The notes: generated from the sequence alone by a model not told the origin. 64,000 nucleotides of DNA from an uncultured Tateyamaria sp. (GCF_947497045.1 NZ_CANMEU010000004.1:310001-374000); one strand, 5' to 3'. Positions 51,079 through 60,372 are shown, counted from the stretch's first letter. Numbers and translations are program-made.

Positions 51079-51606
51079 GGGGTCATCCTCGTCTAGTGAG
51101 ATTGCAAAAGGCTGGCCTTCGGCAAATATAAAAGGGCTCCGCCGCGGCGGACCCCGGGAATCTGGTTTGGGCGTGATTAGGCCCAAGGCTCCGGCGCGTC
51201 AACCCCCAGATGGTGCCTTGGAACCGATCAAAGAGGCCGCCCGGCTGTGCGCTGTGTCCGCCAGTGCGACATGCCCGTGTTTCTGCGCCGCATCGCCCAA
51301 GCCCCGCCGCCCGGCCTTGTACCACGCAATCACGTCGCACGCGCGCACCCGCAGGTCCAGCAAGGCCCGTTGAAAGTGCCCGAAATTGCCTCCGGGCTTC
51401 AAAACCTGTACCGCCTGATGCCCGGCTCCGGGCGTGCGCGCCACACTGAGCCGCCGGACATGGCACTGCACCAAATTCGCCCGCGCAAGTGCGAAACCGT
51501 TTGTCAAACGGCACCACTTGCGGATGGATCGAAAACTACGGTGTGACCAACACCACGTGCCGTAAATCCGACGCGGACGAAAACCGCAGCGCGCCGTAGC
51601 CGCCCA
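51079..51606. other. intergenic region without a confident gene
   Basis: This 528-base stretch between the rpmB start and a decayed frame carries overlapping short frames on both strands, none with a family I recognise, a good ribosome site or typical codon bias. The best, on the minus strand at 51199-51507 (102 codons, LLDLRVRACDVIAWYKAGRR), is low-confidence. The rpmB promoter should lie near 51090-51180 but I cannot pick its boxes. The composition (Arg/Pro/Ala-rich in all frames) suggests degenerate former coding sequence. Confidence 0.4.
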
Positions 51607-51887
51607 TCAAAAGCCAAAGGCGACACGCCATCCATAGCCCGAGGTCGCCTGCGCCAGCACGCCTTCCAACGCGGTCGTCTCATCATTGATGTACCAGTCG
51701 TTCAGCCGCGCCTGGATATGCAGTTGGACATGGCCCGCCTCGACATAGCCCTGACTGGCGCGCGGCGCGTCAAAGCTGCCATCCGTGTGCACCCGGTGAC
51801 GAAACGTCACCCGCAACCGTCGCCCTGTGGGGTGAACAAATCGACCCGCAGCCGATCCCCGACAAAGATCGACAGCGGCGCGTCCAT
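51607..51887 (-). pseudogene. probable frameshifted remnant of a short gene after meaB
   Basis: An ATG directly after the meaB stop reads MDAPLSIFVGDRLRVDLF and TPQGDGCG, then hits TGA near 51807. In a second frame the sequence continues smoothly with RRLRVTFRHRVHTDGSF, AGHVQLHIQARLNDWYINDE and GYGWRVAFGF to a stop at 51607. Joining the two frames gives one plausible protein of about 92 residues, so a single-base indel seems likely. I do not recognise the family. A sequencing error would explain it equally well. Confidence 0.45.
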
Positions 51888-52862
51888 CTAGCGGCTCAGA
51901 TGATGCGAAATCAGATCCCGCGCTGCATCGCCGGGGCTGATCTCTCCGGCCTCGACCTGCCCGGCCAGCGCATCCATTGCCGCACGCACCGGATCCGCCT
52001 TGAGTTGCGCCAACAGTGCGGACCGGACTTCCTCCTCGAACCAGTAACGGGCCTGCGCAGCACGCGTCCCATCAAAAAACCCAGCCTGCCTGCGCCAATC
52101 TGCAAGGGTTTGCATGTCGGCCCACGCGGCCTCCAGCCCCTCCTCGTGCAGTGCAGACACCATCATCGCACGGGGATACCCGGCAGGGTCCTGCGGGCGT
52201 TTGCGCAAGAGGCGAAGGGCACCCGCATAGTCGGCACAGGTGCGTGTCGCCGCCGGTTTCAGATCACCATCCGCCTTGTTGATCAGGATCATGTCCGCCA
52301 TTTCCATGATGCCGCGTTTGACCCCCTGCAATTCATCCCCGCCCGCCGGGGCGAGCAACAGCAGGAACAGATCGGCCATTTGGGCCACAACCGTTTCGGA
52401 CTGCCCCACCCCGACCGTTTCAATCAGCACCACATCGAATCCGGCCCCCTCGCACAACGCCACGGCCTCGCGGGTGCGCCGGGCGACACCACCCAGATGG
52501 GTCTGACTGGGCGAGGGACGGATAAAAGCGTTCGGCTCACGGCTGAGCAGATCCATCCGGGTCTTGTCCCCCAGGATCGACCCGCCCGACCGGGCCGAGG
52601 ACGGATCGATCGCCAGCACCGCCACCCGCAGCCCCAAGCGCACCAGCATCATCCCAAATGCCTCGATAAATGTCGATTTGCCCACCCCGGGCGTGCCCGA
52701 CAATCCGATGCGCAAGGCTTGGCGGTCGCGCGGCAAGGCGGCCAACACCTCAAGCGCCTGTGCGCGGTGATCGGGCCGCGCGCTTTCCACCAGCGTGATG
52801 CCACGGGCCAGCGCGCGACGCTCGGCAGCGGCGATGCGGTGGGCCAGATCGGTGGTGTCCAT
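51888..52862 (-). CDS. meaB: methylmalonyl-CoA mutase-associated GTPase MeaB
   Basis: A 324-residue SIMIBI-class G protein that loads and protects adenosylcobalamin in methylmalonyl- or ethylmalonyl-CoA mutase. Walker A is GLSGTPGVGKST (54-65); the other motifs are VLAIDPSSARSGGSILGDKTRM, VVLIETVGVGQSETVVA and ILINKADGDLKPAA. The C-terminal dimerisation region ends DAARDLISHHLSR. The start at 52862 (MDTTDLAHRI) is the family start; the frame continues upstream through the hrpB promoter area. It is divergent from hrpB. Confidence 0.94.
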   Translation of the reverse strand: MDTTDLAHRIAAAERRALARGITLVESARPDHRAQALEVLAALPRDRQALRIGLSGTPGVGKSTFIEAFGMMLVRLGLRVAVLAIDPSSARSGGSILGDKTRMDLLSREPNAFIRPSPSQTHLGGVARRTREAVALCEGAGFDVVLIETVGVGQSETVVAQMADLFLLLLAPAGGDELQGVKRGIMEMADMILINKADGDLKPAATRTCADYAGALRLLRKRPQDPAGYPRAMMVSALHEEGLEAAWADMQTLADWRRQAGFFDGTRAAQARYWFEEEVRSALLAQLKADPVRAAMDALAGQVEAGEISPGDAARDLISHHLSR

Positions 52863-52953
52863 GGGCTGCTCCGTAAATCTGCCCGTTTGTCCGCAACCCG
52901 CCCCCAAATGTCCAGAGTTGGCGCGCGCGGCTGCTTGGGCCATAAGGCGGCCC

Positions 52954-55365
52954 ATGACCGAAGCCTTGCCCATTGACGCCATCCTGCCAGACCTGATCGA
53001 CGCGTTGCGGCGCGCCGGGCGGGCCGTGCTGCAAGCGCCCCCCGGCGCTGGCAAGACGACGCGGGTGCCTTTAGCCATGCTTGAGGCCGGGTTGGCGCCG
53101 GGCAAAATCCTGATGCTGGAACCCCGCCGCCTGGCCGCGCGTGCCGCTGCGGATCGCATGGCCGCGACATTGGGCGAGAGAACCGGCCAGACCGTCGGCT
53201 ACCGGATCCGGGGCGACGCCGCTATCGGCCCTGACACCCGCATCGAAGTCGTCACCGAAGGCATCCTGACGCGCATGTTGCAGGACGCCCCCGACCTGCC
53301 GGGGATCGGCGCGGTGATCTTTGATGAATTTCACGAACGCTCGCTCAATGCGGACCTTGGGCTTGCACTGTGCCTTGAGGTGGCCGAGGCGCTGCGCGCT
53401 GACCTGATCCTGCTGGCAATGTCGGCCACGCTTGACGCCGCCCCCGTGGCGGATGTGATGCGCGCACCCATCCTCACCTCTGAGGGGCGCAGTTTTGAGG
53501 TCACGCGGCACTGGCTGCCCAAACCCCTGCCCAAGGATCAGCGGTTCGAGACGCAGATAAGCGATCTAATCCTGCATGCCCTTGGCAGCGCCCCCGGCTC
53601 CCTTCTGACCTTCCTGCCGGGCGAGGGCGAAATCCGCCGCACTCAGGCCCTGCTGGAACGCCAAGCCCCCCAAGGGATCGCCATCCACCCTTTGTTCGGC
53701 GCGATGGACTTCAAGGCGCAGCGAGCCGCCATAACGCCCTCGGACACACGCAAGGTCGTACTGGCTACCTCGATTGCGGAAACCTCGCTCACGATTCCGG
53801 ACATTCGGATCGTGGTCGATGGCGGCAAATCGCGGCGGGCACGGTTTGATCCATCATCGGGGATGTCGCGGCTGGTAACGGAACGGGTGACACGGGCCGA
53901 AGCCACTCAACGGGCAGGACGCGCAGGCCGGGTCGCACCGGGGGTCGCCTACAAGCTGTGGACGCGAGGAGAAGACGGCGCGCTTGCCCAGTTCCCCCCA
54001 CCCGAGATCGAGGCCGGAGACCTCGCCGCCTTTGCTCTCGAACTCAGCCTGTGGGGCGGGGGCGAGGACACGTTGCGCTTTGTGACCCCGCCCCACGCAG
54101 GGCGACTGGCCGAAGCGCGCGCGCTGCTGCACATGCTGGGCGCGCTGGACGCGGATCACCGCATCACACCGCACGGGCGGGCACTGGCCAAACGCCCCCT
54201 GCATCCCCGCCTTGCGCACATGCTGGTCAGCGCAGGACCACAGGCCGCCACGCTCGCCGCCCTGCTGGCTGAACGCGACCCGCTGCGAAACCGTGGCACC
54301 GACCTGACCCTGCGCCTGCGCGCCATTCAGGACTCGAACGCCTTTCCCGACGCCCATCGCGGTGCCATCGCGCGGGTCAGGGACGAAGCCAAACGGCTGA
54401 GACGTGGCGAAACCAAGGGCCCCGCCCTCGACACCGGAGAAATGGCCGCACTCGCCTACCCCGACCGGATCGGGTTGCGGCGGACAGGGGACGCGCCCCG
54501 CTATGTGTTGTCAGGGGGCAAAGGGGCGCTGCTGCCCCTCGGGGACGGGCTTGCAGGGCACCGGCTGATCGTGGCCACAGACCTTGACGGCGACCCGCGC
54601 GAGGCCCGCATCCGCCAGGCCGTTACACTGTCGCAAGACGCGCTCGAAGCACTCTATGGCGATCAGATCACCAAGGCGCATGTCTGCGCATGGTCCAGAC
54701 GCGACCGCGCAGTCGAGGCGCGCGTCCAGCGCCGCTTTGGCGCGCTGGTGCTGGAGGACAAGCCCTGGCACGACGCGCCCGAGGACCAGATCGCGCGCGC
54801 CATGCTCGACGGCATCCGGACACTCGGACTGAAACCCTCCAAAGGGGCGCGACGGCTGATGGCACGCGCCGCACTGATGGGAAATGACTTCCCAGACCTC
54901 AGCGAAGATCACCTGCTCGATCACGCCGAGAACTGGCTGCTCGGACATATCGGTGGCCTGCGCAGTGCTGCCGACTGGAAAGCGTTCGATATCCTGCCTG
55001 CCCTGCAAGCGCATCTGGGCTGGGACGCTCAAAACCGGCTCGACCGCGCGGTGCCGGGCCACTTCCAAACGCCACTGGGGCGCAAAATCGCAATCGACTA
55101 TGACGAGGCAACTCCAGGCATCAAAGTCCGGCTGCAAGAAATGTTCGGAGTCACGCAGCACCCGATGGTCGGACATACCCCGCTGCAAATCACGCTGCTC
55201 TCGCCCGCACAGCGCCCGGTACAGGTGACATCAGACCTGCCGGGGTTCTGGGCAACCTCCTATGCCGATGTGCGCAAGGACATGCGCGGCCAATACCCCA
55301 AACACCCCTGGCCCGAAGACCCCACCCAAGCCGACCCGACGCTGCGCGCCAAACCAAGACGCTGA
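52954..55365 (+). CDS. hrpB: ATP-dependent helicase HrpB
   Basis: An 803-residue DEAH-box helicase. Motif I is QAPPGAGKTTRVPLAML (28-44), motif II FDEFHERSLN, motif III AMSATLDAAP, motif V VLATSIAETSLTIPDI and motif VI ATQRAGRAGRVAPGVAYKLW. The C-terminal part has the HrpB-specific LLAERDPLR and APDQIARAML-like region (EDQIARAMLDGI) and ends PEDPTQADPTLRAKPR, a conserved HrpB tail. I start at MTEALPIDAIL (52954). The exact RNA substrate is unknown. It is followed by a structured repeat. Confidence 0.95.
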   Translation: MTEALPIDAILPDLIDALRRAGRAVLQAPPGAGKTTRVPLAMLEAGLAPGKILMLEPRRLAARAAADRMAATLGERTGQTVGYRIRGDAAIGPDTRIEVVTEGILTRMLQDAPDLPGIGAVIFDEFHERSLNADLGLALCLEVAEALRADLILLAMSATLDAAPVADVMRAPILTSEGRSFEVTRHWLPKPLPKDQRFETQISDLILHALGSAPGSLLTFLPGEGEIRRTQALLERQAPQGIAIHPLFGAMDFKAQRAAITPSDTRKVVLATSIAETSLTIPDIRIVVDGGKSRRARFDPSSGMSRLVTERVTRAEATQRAGRAGRVAPGVAYKLWTRGEDGALAQFPPPEIEAGDLAAFALELSLWGGGEDTLRFVTPPHAGRLAEARALLHMLGALDADHRITPHGRALAKRPLHPRLAHMLVSAGPQAATLAALLAERDPLRNRGTDLTLRLRAIQDSNAFPDAHRGAIARVRDEAKRLRRGETKGPALDTGEMAALAYPDRIGLRRTGDAPRYVLSGGKGALLPLGDGLAGHRLIVATDLDGDPREARIRQAVTLSQDALEALYGDQITKAHVCAWSRRDRAVEARVQRRFGALVLEDKPWHDAPEDQIARAMLDGIRTLGLKPSKGARRLMARAALMGNDFPDLSEDHLLDHAENWLLGHIGGLRSAADWKAFDILPALQAHLGWDAQNRLDRAVPGHFQTPLGRKIAIDYDEATPGIKVRLQEMFGVTQHPMVGHTPLQITLLSPAQRPVQVTSDLPGFWATSYADVRKDMRGQYPKHPWPEDPTQADPTLRAKPRR

Positions 55366-55377
55366 CAGGACCCGCAT

Positions 55378-55440
55378 CTTCTTTTGACCAAAAATACCGC
55401 GGGGGAATCGCGCAAGCGATGGGGGCAGCGCCCCCTGAAA
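55378..55440 (+). repeat. structured intergenic repeat after hrpB
   Basis: Core CTTCTTTTGACCAAAAATACC (55378-55398, quoted here as CTTCTTTTGACC + AAAAATACC), then CGCGGGGGA, a 5-bp hairpin ATCGC-GCAA-GCGAT (55407-55420) and a 6-bp hairpin GGGGGC-AGC-GCCCCC (55421-55435), ending CTGAAA. The same order of parts occurs in reverse at 61977-62039. It sits between the convergent ends of hrpB and gnd. Confidence 0.7.
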
Positions 55441-55467
55441 CATCGTGTCGCGTCAGCGTCCTTTGGA

Positions 55468-56865
55468 TCAGCCCCAATCGCCGTGATGGGCACCATCAGC
55501 ATCGATGCGCTCAAACCCGTGTGCGCCAAAATAATCACGCAACCCCTGGATCATATCCGCCGTCCCACGCGCCGCCGCCATACTGTCATGCCAGGCCAAG
55601 GCCGCCGACAGGGCCGGAACAGGCTGGCCCGCCAGATTGGCCGCAACAACCACACGGCGCAGACCCGGTAACGTCCCAGCCAGACGCGACACCATGGCAG
55701 GCGCGAGGATCATATGGTCATGGGGCAAGGTGCCACGAAACGCGTCGGCAAACACATCCAGCAGAGCCGAGCGGATGATACAGCCCGCGCGCCAGATTTC
55801 GGCGATCTGTGCCATATCCAGCGACCACTCAAACGCCTCGGATGCCACCGCCAGCACCCGAAACCCCTGCGCATGGGCCAGAATGCGACCCGCCAGCATC
55901 GCCGCCTCCAGATCAGCCTCACCCGGTGTTTCAAAGGCCTGTGCACCAAGGGCAAGCGTGCCCTGCCCAGCCATGCGCGCCGCCTTTTCGGACGACCAGC
56001 CCCGCGCACCCACCGCAGCCTCGATAGCCGACGCCGATTGACCCAGCTTCAGCGCCTCGATCACCGTCCAGCGGCCTGTGCCCTTTTGACCCGCACTGTC
56101 GCGAATGACCTCGATCATCGGCTTGCCGGTCTGACTGTCGGTGGCGGCGAGAACATCAGCGGCACTTTCAATGAGGTATGAGCTCAGCGGGCCATCCCTC
56201 CAGCGCGCAAACATCACGCCAATCTCGGCCACGGGGCGTTTGGCCATGTCGCGCTGAATACCATAGATTTCCGCGATCATCTGCATATCGGCATATTCGA
56301 TCCCGTTATGCACCGTCTTGACGAAATGCCCCGCCCCGTCCGGACCCACATGGGCCACACATGGCGCACCCTGAAAATCAGCGGCAATCGCCTCGGCCAT
56401 GGGGCGGAACTGGGTCCAGGAATGGGCTGAGCCCCCCACCATCATCGATGGCCCGCGCCGCGCGCCCTCTTCGCCGCCCGACACGCCCATGCCAACAAAA
56501 TGCACGCCCGTGCCGTCCATTGCTGCATGGCGCGCGCGGGTGTCGTTGAAATCCGCATTACCGCCATCAATGATCGTATCCCCATCACTCAGCAGCGGGC
56601 GCAAGGCGTCAATCGTCGCATCGGTCGCCTTGCCCGAGGGGACCATCAACAGCACAGTGCGCGGGGTCTTGAGGGCCGCAACTAAGGCACCCAGATCAGG
56701 GTAACCTTCAGCAGATCCCGACAGGCCTTCCGCCTCTTTGAGGAAAGGGGCGATCTTGTCCTCGCTCCGGTTCGACACGGCCACGATGAACCCGTTGTCG
56801 ATCATGTTCAGCGCCAGCGCCGACCCCATCGTCCCCAACCCGTAAACACCGATATCTGCACGCAT
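55468..56865 (-). CDS. gnd: 6-phosphogluconate dehydrogenase, decarboxylating
   Basis: A 465-residue enzyme of the oxidative pentose phosphate pathway producing ribulose 5-phosphate, CO2 and NADPH. The nucleotide motif is GVYGLGTMGSALALNM with VSNRSEDK, whose Arg marks NADP preference. FVGMGVSGGEEGARRGPSMM is the substrate loop, FVKTVHNGIEYADMQM holds catalytic Lys and His/Asn, and the C-terminal tail has LVAALRDYFGAHGFERID-type binding residues. It starts at MRADIGVYG (56865) and is convergent with hrpB. Confidence 0.95.
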   Translation of the reverse strand: MRADIGVYGLGTMGSALALNMIDNGFIVAVSNRSEDKIAPFLKEAEGLSGSAEGYPDLGALVAALKTPRTVLLMVPSGKATDATIDALRPLLSDGDTIIDGGNADFNDTRARHAAMDGTGVHFVGMGVSGGEEGARRGPSMMVGGSAHSWTQFRPMAEAIAADFQGAPCVAHVGPDGAGHFVKTVHNGIEYADMQMIAEIYGIQRDMAKRPVAEIGVMFARWRDGPLSSYLIESAADVLAATDSQTGKPMIEVIRDSAGQKGTGRWTVIEALKLGQSASAIEAAVGARGWSSEKAARMAGQGTLALGAQAFETPGEADLEAAMLAGRILAHAQGFRVLAVASEAFEWSLDMAQIAEIWRAGCIIRSALLDVFADAFRGTLPHDHMILAPAMVSRLAGTLPGLRRVVVAANLAGQPVPALSAALAWHDSMAAARGTADMIQGLRDYFGAHGFERIDADGAHHGDWG

Positions 56866-56929
56866 GTGTGCCCCCTTTGATTGCTCGTTCGCTCGAACCA
56901 TAGAGCCATCAGATGGGTGCACAAGGCCA

Positions 56930-57922
56930 TCACGCCAATTGGCGGATTTGGGACACGCTCAGGCCGGGCGGACCGTACCCCTCAGCCTCGGCTGCGCGGA
57001 TCAGGGTCCGCATCCGGGCGTTGAGCGGTGCCTGACGCCCATGGTGCTCTGCAAGGTGCAGGATCGCGCCCTGAAGCGCGTCGATCTCGGTCTTGCGCCC
57101 CCGTTTCAGATCGTCCCACATGGACGAACGGGCGTGCGCATCAATCGTCAGCATCTGTGCGGCCACCCGGCGAAACAGCGGTGTGGGCAGGCGCAGAATC
57201 GCAGGGATCAGGCGCGGTGAGACCGCAGTGGGTTTCGCGGGCCGGATTCCGGCCACTTTCAGCACCTTCAGCGCTTCGGCCATCTGGTCCGCCATCAGCG
57301 CACGCCACGCCCGGTCGTGAAGCTGATCAAGTAGCGGCATGTCAGACAGCGCATTGATCGCATTGCCCAGATTGATCAGCAACTTGCCCCATTGCACCGC
57401 CTCGATATTGTCGACGGACAGCCATTGCAAAGGATCCGCGCTCAGGTCGGGGATCGGTCCGGCCTCAACCAGAATATCGCCCGAAGAGGCGCGGTGCATA
57501 TGGCAAGGCCCCTCGGTGACCACGTTGAAGGGTACCATGCCCGCCCGCACATCCGCCCCCGTCAGGACAGCCCGCAACGCAGGTGCGTTACCGACGCCGT
57601 TTTGCAGGCTGACCACCTGCGCCTCGGGCGCATGTCGCGCAATATGGCGCGCCATATCCTGCGTGTCTCCGACCTTGACACAAACAAGGATCAGGCCCGC
57701 ACCGCCAAATGCGACTGCGGGATCATCGTTCATCACCAGATCTGTCAGATGGATATCAAAGCCGGTGTAATCCGTCAGACGCAGCCCATGTTCCGCGCAG
57801 GCCGCGACCATGCCGGCGCGCGCCAGAAAGCGCACATCGTGCCCCGCATCCGCCAACACCCCGCCCACAAAGCAGCCGATGCTGCCCGCCCCCGCAATTG
57901 CAATGGAGGGGCGCTTGACCAT
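56930..57922 (-). CDS. panE: 2-dehydropantoate 2-reductase (ketopantoate reductase family)
   Basis: A 330-residue reductase with the Rossmann motif IAIAGAGSIGCFVGGVLADA, then VCVKVGDTQDMARHI, SLQNGVGNAPALRAVL, WGKLLINLGNAINAL with catalytic Lys, and SSMWDDLKRGRKTEIDALQG (Ser/Asp/Glu of the C-terminal domain). Roseobacters often carry more than one PanE-like paralogue, so pantothenate synthesis is likely but not certain. It starts at MVKRPSIAIAG (57922), one base after the argF stop codon, so it is co-transcribed with argF. Confidence 0.87.
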   Translation of the reverse strand: MVKRPSIAIAGAGSIGCFVGGVLADAGHDVRFLARAGMVAACAEHGLRLTDYTGFDIHLTDLVMNDDPAVAFGGAGLILVCVKVGDTQDMARHIARHAPEAQVVSLQNGVGNAPALRAVLTGADVRAGMVPFNVVTEGPCHMHRASSGDILVEAGPIPDLSADPLQWLSVDNIEAVQWGKLLINLGNAINALSDMPLLDQLHDRAWRALMADQMAEALKVLKVAGIRPAKPTAVSPRLIPAILRLPTPLFRRVAAQMLTIDAHARSSMWDDLKRGRKTEIDALQGAILHLAEHHGRQAPLNARMRTLIRAAEAEGYGPPGLSVSQIRQLA

Positions 57923-57923
57923 C

Positions 57924-58829
57924 CTAGACGCCCAGACACCAGCGCATGATCGACTTTTGCGCATGCAGACGGTTTTCCGCCTCGTCAAAGATCACCGAAT
58001 GGGGGCCGTCCATCACAGCGGACGTGGCTTCGTCATCGCGATGGGCCGGCAGGCAGTGCATGAACAGGCTGTCAGGTTTGGCCAAGGACATCAGCGCATC
58101 GTTGACCTGATAGCCGCGCAACTGGTTGTGGCGCCGCTCGCGCGCGGATTGAGGGTCGTGCATCGACACCCATGTGTCCGTCACCACCAGATCCGCGCCT
58201 TCAACGGCCGTCTGTGGGTTGCGCTGCGTCTTGTAAAGCCCATCCAGCGCCCGTTCCGGATCAAGCGGTTCGGGCCCTGTGAACACCAGTTCAAACCCGA
58301 ACTGCTTGGCCGCGTGCGCAAAACTCGCAAACACGTTATTGCCGTCCCCCGACCAGACAACCTTTTTGCCTTTGATCGGCCCGCGATGTTCTTCAAAAGT
58401 CATAATGTCCGCCATGATCTGGCAGGGATGCGTGCGGTTTGTCAGCCCGTTTATCACGGGCACAGTGGCATATTCCGCCATTTCAAGCAGCGTCGCCTCT
58501 TCGAATGTGCGGATCATAATCAGATCGACATAACGGCTGAGCACGCGGGCCGTATCTGCAATTGTCTCGCCATGGCCAAGCTGCATGTCGCTGCCCGACA
58601 GCACCATGGTTTGCCCCCCCATCTGGCGCACGCCCACGTCGAACGACACACGTGTCCGGGTCGAGGGCTTTTCAAAGATCAGCGCCACCATATGCCCGGC
58701 GAGCGGCTGATCGTCATCGGGTGTCCCTTTGGGTCGTCCGGCCCGCGCCTGCTTCATGGTTTGAGCCGCGTCGATGATCTGGCGCAAGTCGTCTGGTGCA
58801 GTCGTATGGATGTCGAGAAAGTGGGTCAT
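57924..58829 (-). CDS. argF: ornithine carbamoyltransferase
   Basis: A 301-residue enzyme forming citrulline from ornithine and carbamoyl phosphate in arginine biosynthesis. The carbamoyl-phosphate loop is [16 protein letters not shown] (56-60 STRTR), then [16 protein letters not shown] with [13 protein letters not shown] for ornithine and [13 protein letters not shown] with the catalytic Cys. Length is standard. The start at 58829 ([10 protein letters not shown]) is the family start. It lies 115 bases after argD, a gap that includes a short dispersed repeat. Confidence 0.96.
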   Translation of the reverse strand: MTHFLDIHTTAPDDLRQIIDAAQTMKQARAGRPKGTPDDDQPLAGHMVALIFEKPSTRTRVSFDVGVRQMGGQTMVLSGSDMQLGHGETIADTARVLSRYVDLIMIRTFEEATLLEMAEYATVPVINGLTNRTHPCQIMADIMTFEEHRGPIKGKKVVWSGDGNNVFASFAHAAKQFGFELVFTGPEPLDPERALDGLYKTQRNPQTAVEGADLVVTDTWVSMHDPQSARERRHNQLRGYQVNDALMSLAKPDSLFMHCLPAHRDDEATSAVMDGPHSVIFDEAENRLHAQKSIMRWCLGV

Positions 58830-58910
58830 ATCAATATCTCTTTGGTGCAGAGCGCCGGAGGCCAGCCCATCGTCCATTGTTCTTGAACCAATGGCGAAAA
58901 ATGGACAATC

Positions 58911-58943
58911 CCCCGGAGTTTATTTCGCAAGATGAAGCGGGAG
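58911..58943 (-). repeat. short intergenic repeat between argD and argF
   Basis: CCCCGGAGTTTATTTCGC followed by AAGATGAAGCGGGAG, matching the unit at 3437-3467 (CCCCGTGGAGTTTGTATGG, CAAGATGAAGG). The phrase TTTCGCAAGATGAAG also resembles the longer repeat core GGTATTTCTGGCGAAAGGAAG at 62019. It ends two bases before the argD stop codon and may mark a transcript end or processing site between argD and argF. Confidence 0.5.
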
Positions 58944-58944
58944 G

Positions 58945-60117
58945 TCAGGCGGTGATCGTTGCGGCGGCTGCATCAAGACGGGCAATGGCGGTGTCGATTT
59001 CGCCATCCGTGATCGTGAGCGGCGGCAGCAGACGGATTGTGTTGTCCGCCGCCGGAACCGTGATCACCTCGTTCGCATAGCCAGCGTTCACGATATCGGC
59101 GTTGGGTGCCTTGCATTTGATCCCCATCATCAGCCCCGCCCCGCGCACGAAGTCGAAGACGTCGGGGTGGCTTGCCACCAGCCCCTCCAGTTTTTGGCGC
59201 AGCAGGCTTGCCTTGCGGTTCACCTCGGCCAGAAAATCGGGATCGCTCACGATGTCCATAACCGCGCAGCCCACGGCGCAGCCCAGTGGGTTGCCGCCAT
59301 AGGTGGACCCATGCGTGCCTGCGGTCATCCCGCTCGCCGCCTGTTCGGTTGCCAATACCGCACCAAGAGGGAAGCCTCCCCCGATGCCTTTGGCAACCAT
59401 CATAATGTCAGGTTCGATCCCTGCCCATTCATGCGCAAACAGCTTGCCTGTCCGGCCCACCCCGCATTGTACTTCGTCGAGAATCAGCAGGATGCCTTTT
59501 TCGTCGCACAGATCGCGCAGGCCCTTGAGGCATTGGTCGGGCACCGGGATGATCCCGCCCTCGCCCTGTACGGGTTCGATCAGGATGGCGGCTGTGGTGT
59601 CCGTGATTGCAGGCGCGATGGAGTCGTGATCGCCAAATGTCAGATGGGTAAAACCGGGCAGCAGCGGACCAAAGCCCTTGGTCATTTTTTCGGACCCCGC
59701 AGCGGCGATGCCCGCCGAGGACCGGCCATGGAAGCTGCCCGAGAAGGTGATGATATCGACCTTGTCGGGCAGGCCTTTGTCGTAAAAGGACTTGCGCGCC
59801 ATCTTGACGGCCAATTCGCACGCCTCGGTGCCCGAATTGGTGAAAAAGACCGTGTCGGCGAATGTCGCATCGACCAGCTTGTCTGCCAGCGCCTGTTGCT
59901 GGGGGATGTGGTAAAGGTTCGAGGTGTGCCAGAGCGTGCCCGCCTGATCCGTCAGCGCCTTGGTCAGTCCTGGATGTGCGTGCCCGAGTGCGTTGACCGC
60001 GATCCCTGCGCCCAGATCCAGAAAGCGTCGCCCATCCGCCTCGATCAGCCAGGAGCCTTCGCCTTTGACGAACGTCATAGGGGCACGCGAATAGGTCGGA
60101 AGAACGGAAGCGATCAT
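58945..60117 (-). CDS. argD: acetylornithine aminotransferase
   Basis: A 390-residue PLP aminotransferase (acetylornithine/succinyldiaminopimelate) of arginine and lysine synthesis. It shows FLDLGAGIAVNALGHAHPGL, VFFTNSGTEACELAVKMAR, TFSGSFHGRSSAG, LILDEVQCGVGRTGKLFAHE and the PLP Lys in MMVAKGIGGGFPLGAV. The start at 60117 (MIASVLPTYSRAP) has AAAGGA eight bases upstream; an ATG at 60126 abuts that site and is less likely. An Arg-rich leader peptide frame lies 128 bases upstream. Confidence 0.95.
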   Translation of the reverse strand: MIASVLPTYSRAPMTFVKGEGSWLIEADGRRFLDLGAGIAVNALGHAHPGLTKALTDQAGTLWHTSNLYHIPQQQALADKLVDATFADTVFFTNSGTEACELAVKMARKSFYDKGLPDKVDIITFSGSFHGRSSAGIAAAGSEKMTKGFGPLLPGFTHLTFGDHDSIAPAITDTTAAILIEPVQGEGGIIPVPDQCLKGLRDLCDEKGILLILDEVQCGVGRTGKLFAHEWAGIEPDIMMVAKGIGGGFPLGAVLATEQAASGMTAGTHGSTYGGNPLGCAVGCAVMDIVSDPDFLAEVNRKASLLRQKLEGLVASHPDVFDFVRGAGLMMGIKCKAPNADIVNAGYANEVITVPAADNTIRLLPPLTITDGEIDTAIARLDAAAATITA

Positions 60118-60207
60118 CGGGATCATCCTTTGGAAAAGCCATGAGGGCACTTGCGTTGGTGCATGAGCCGCATGACGGGGTCAACAGATTTGAAGATGTG
60201 GAAGGGT

Positions 60208-60228
60208 CGTGCCTTGCGATCAGGCACG
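60208..60228 (-). promoter_or_regulatory. leader stem-loop between the Arg leader peptide and argD
   Basis: Perfect 7-bp hairpin CGTGCCT / AGGCACG, loop of seven bases, in the argD leader. Its 5' side overlaps CGCGTG (60230-60225 on the minus strand), which is complementary to CACGCG inside the leader peptide frame (60279-60274). The two pairings exclude each other, as in attenuators. No T-run follows, so a Rho-dependent or translational mechanism would be needed. Confidence 0.5.
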
Positions 60229-60245
60229 CGGGATCAGTGGCAGCC

Positions 60246-60290
60246 TTAGCTGCGGCGCAAGGGTCGTCGGAGGCGCGTGTCGGTGATCAT
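60246..60290 (-). CDS. putative arginine leader peptide of argD (14 residues)
   Basis: A 14-codon frame, MITDTRLRRPLRRS, that starts with ATG behind an excellent ribosome site (AGGAGG, five bases upstream) and ends with TAA. Five of the 14 codons are Arg (CGC, CGA, CGA, CGC, CGC), with RR pairs near the middle and end. It lies in the leader of argD, an arginine-biosynthesis gene, which is the layout of an amino-acid attenuation leader: ribosome stalling at Arg codons would change RNA folding downstream. It is too short for ordinary gene finders. Confidence 0.7.
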   Translation of the reverse strand: MITDTRLRRPLRRS

Positions 60291-60372
60291 GTTGCCCTCC
60301 TAGCGCAGTCGCCGCGTGGATGCCAGATGAAATCCGCTTGCGCTTGGGATCAGGCGGGCGCACTGATCACGT

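Noticed and set aside
51199-51507. 102-codon minus-strand frame after rpmB
   Set aside because: No ribosome site or family; possibly decayed sequence, so left within the uncertain region rather than called as a gene.
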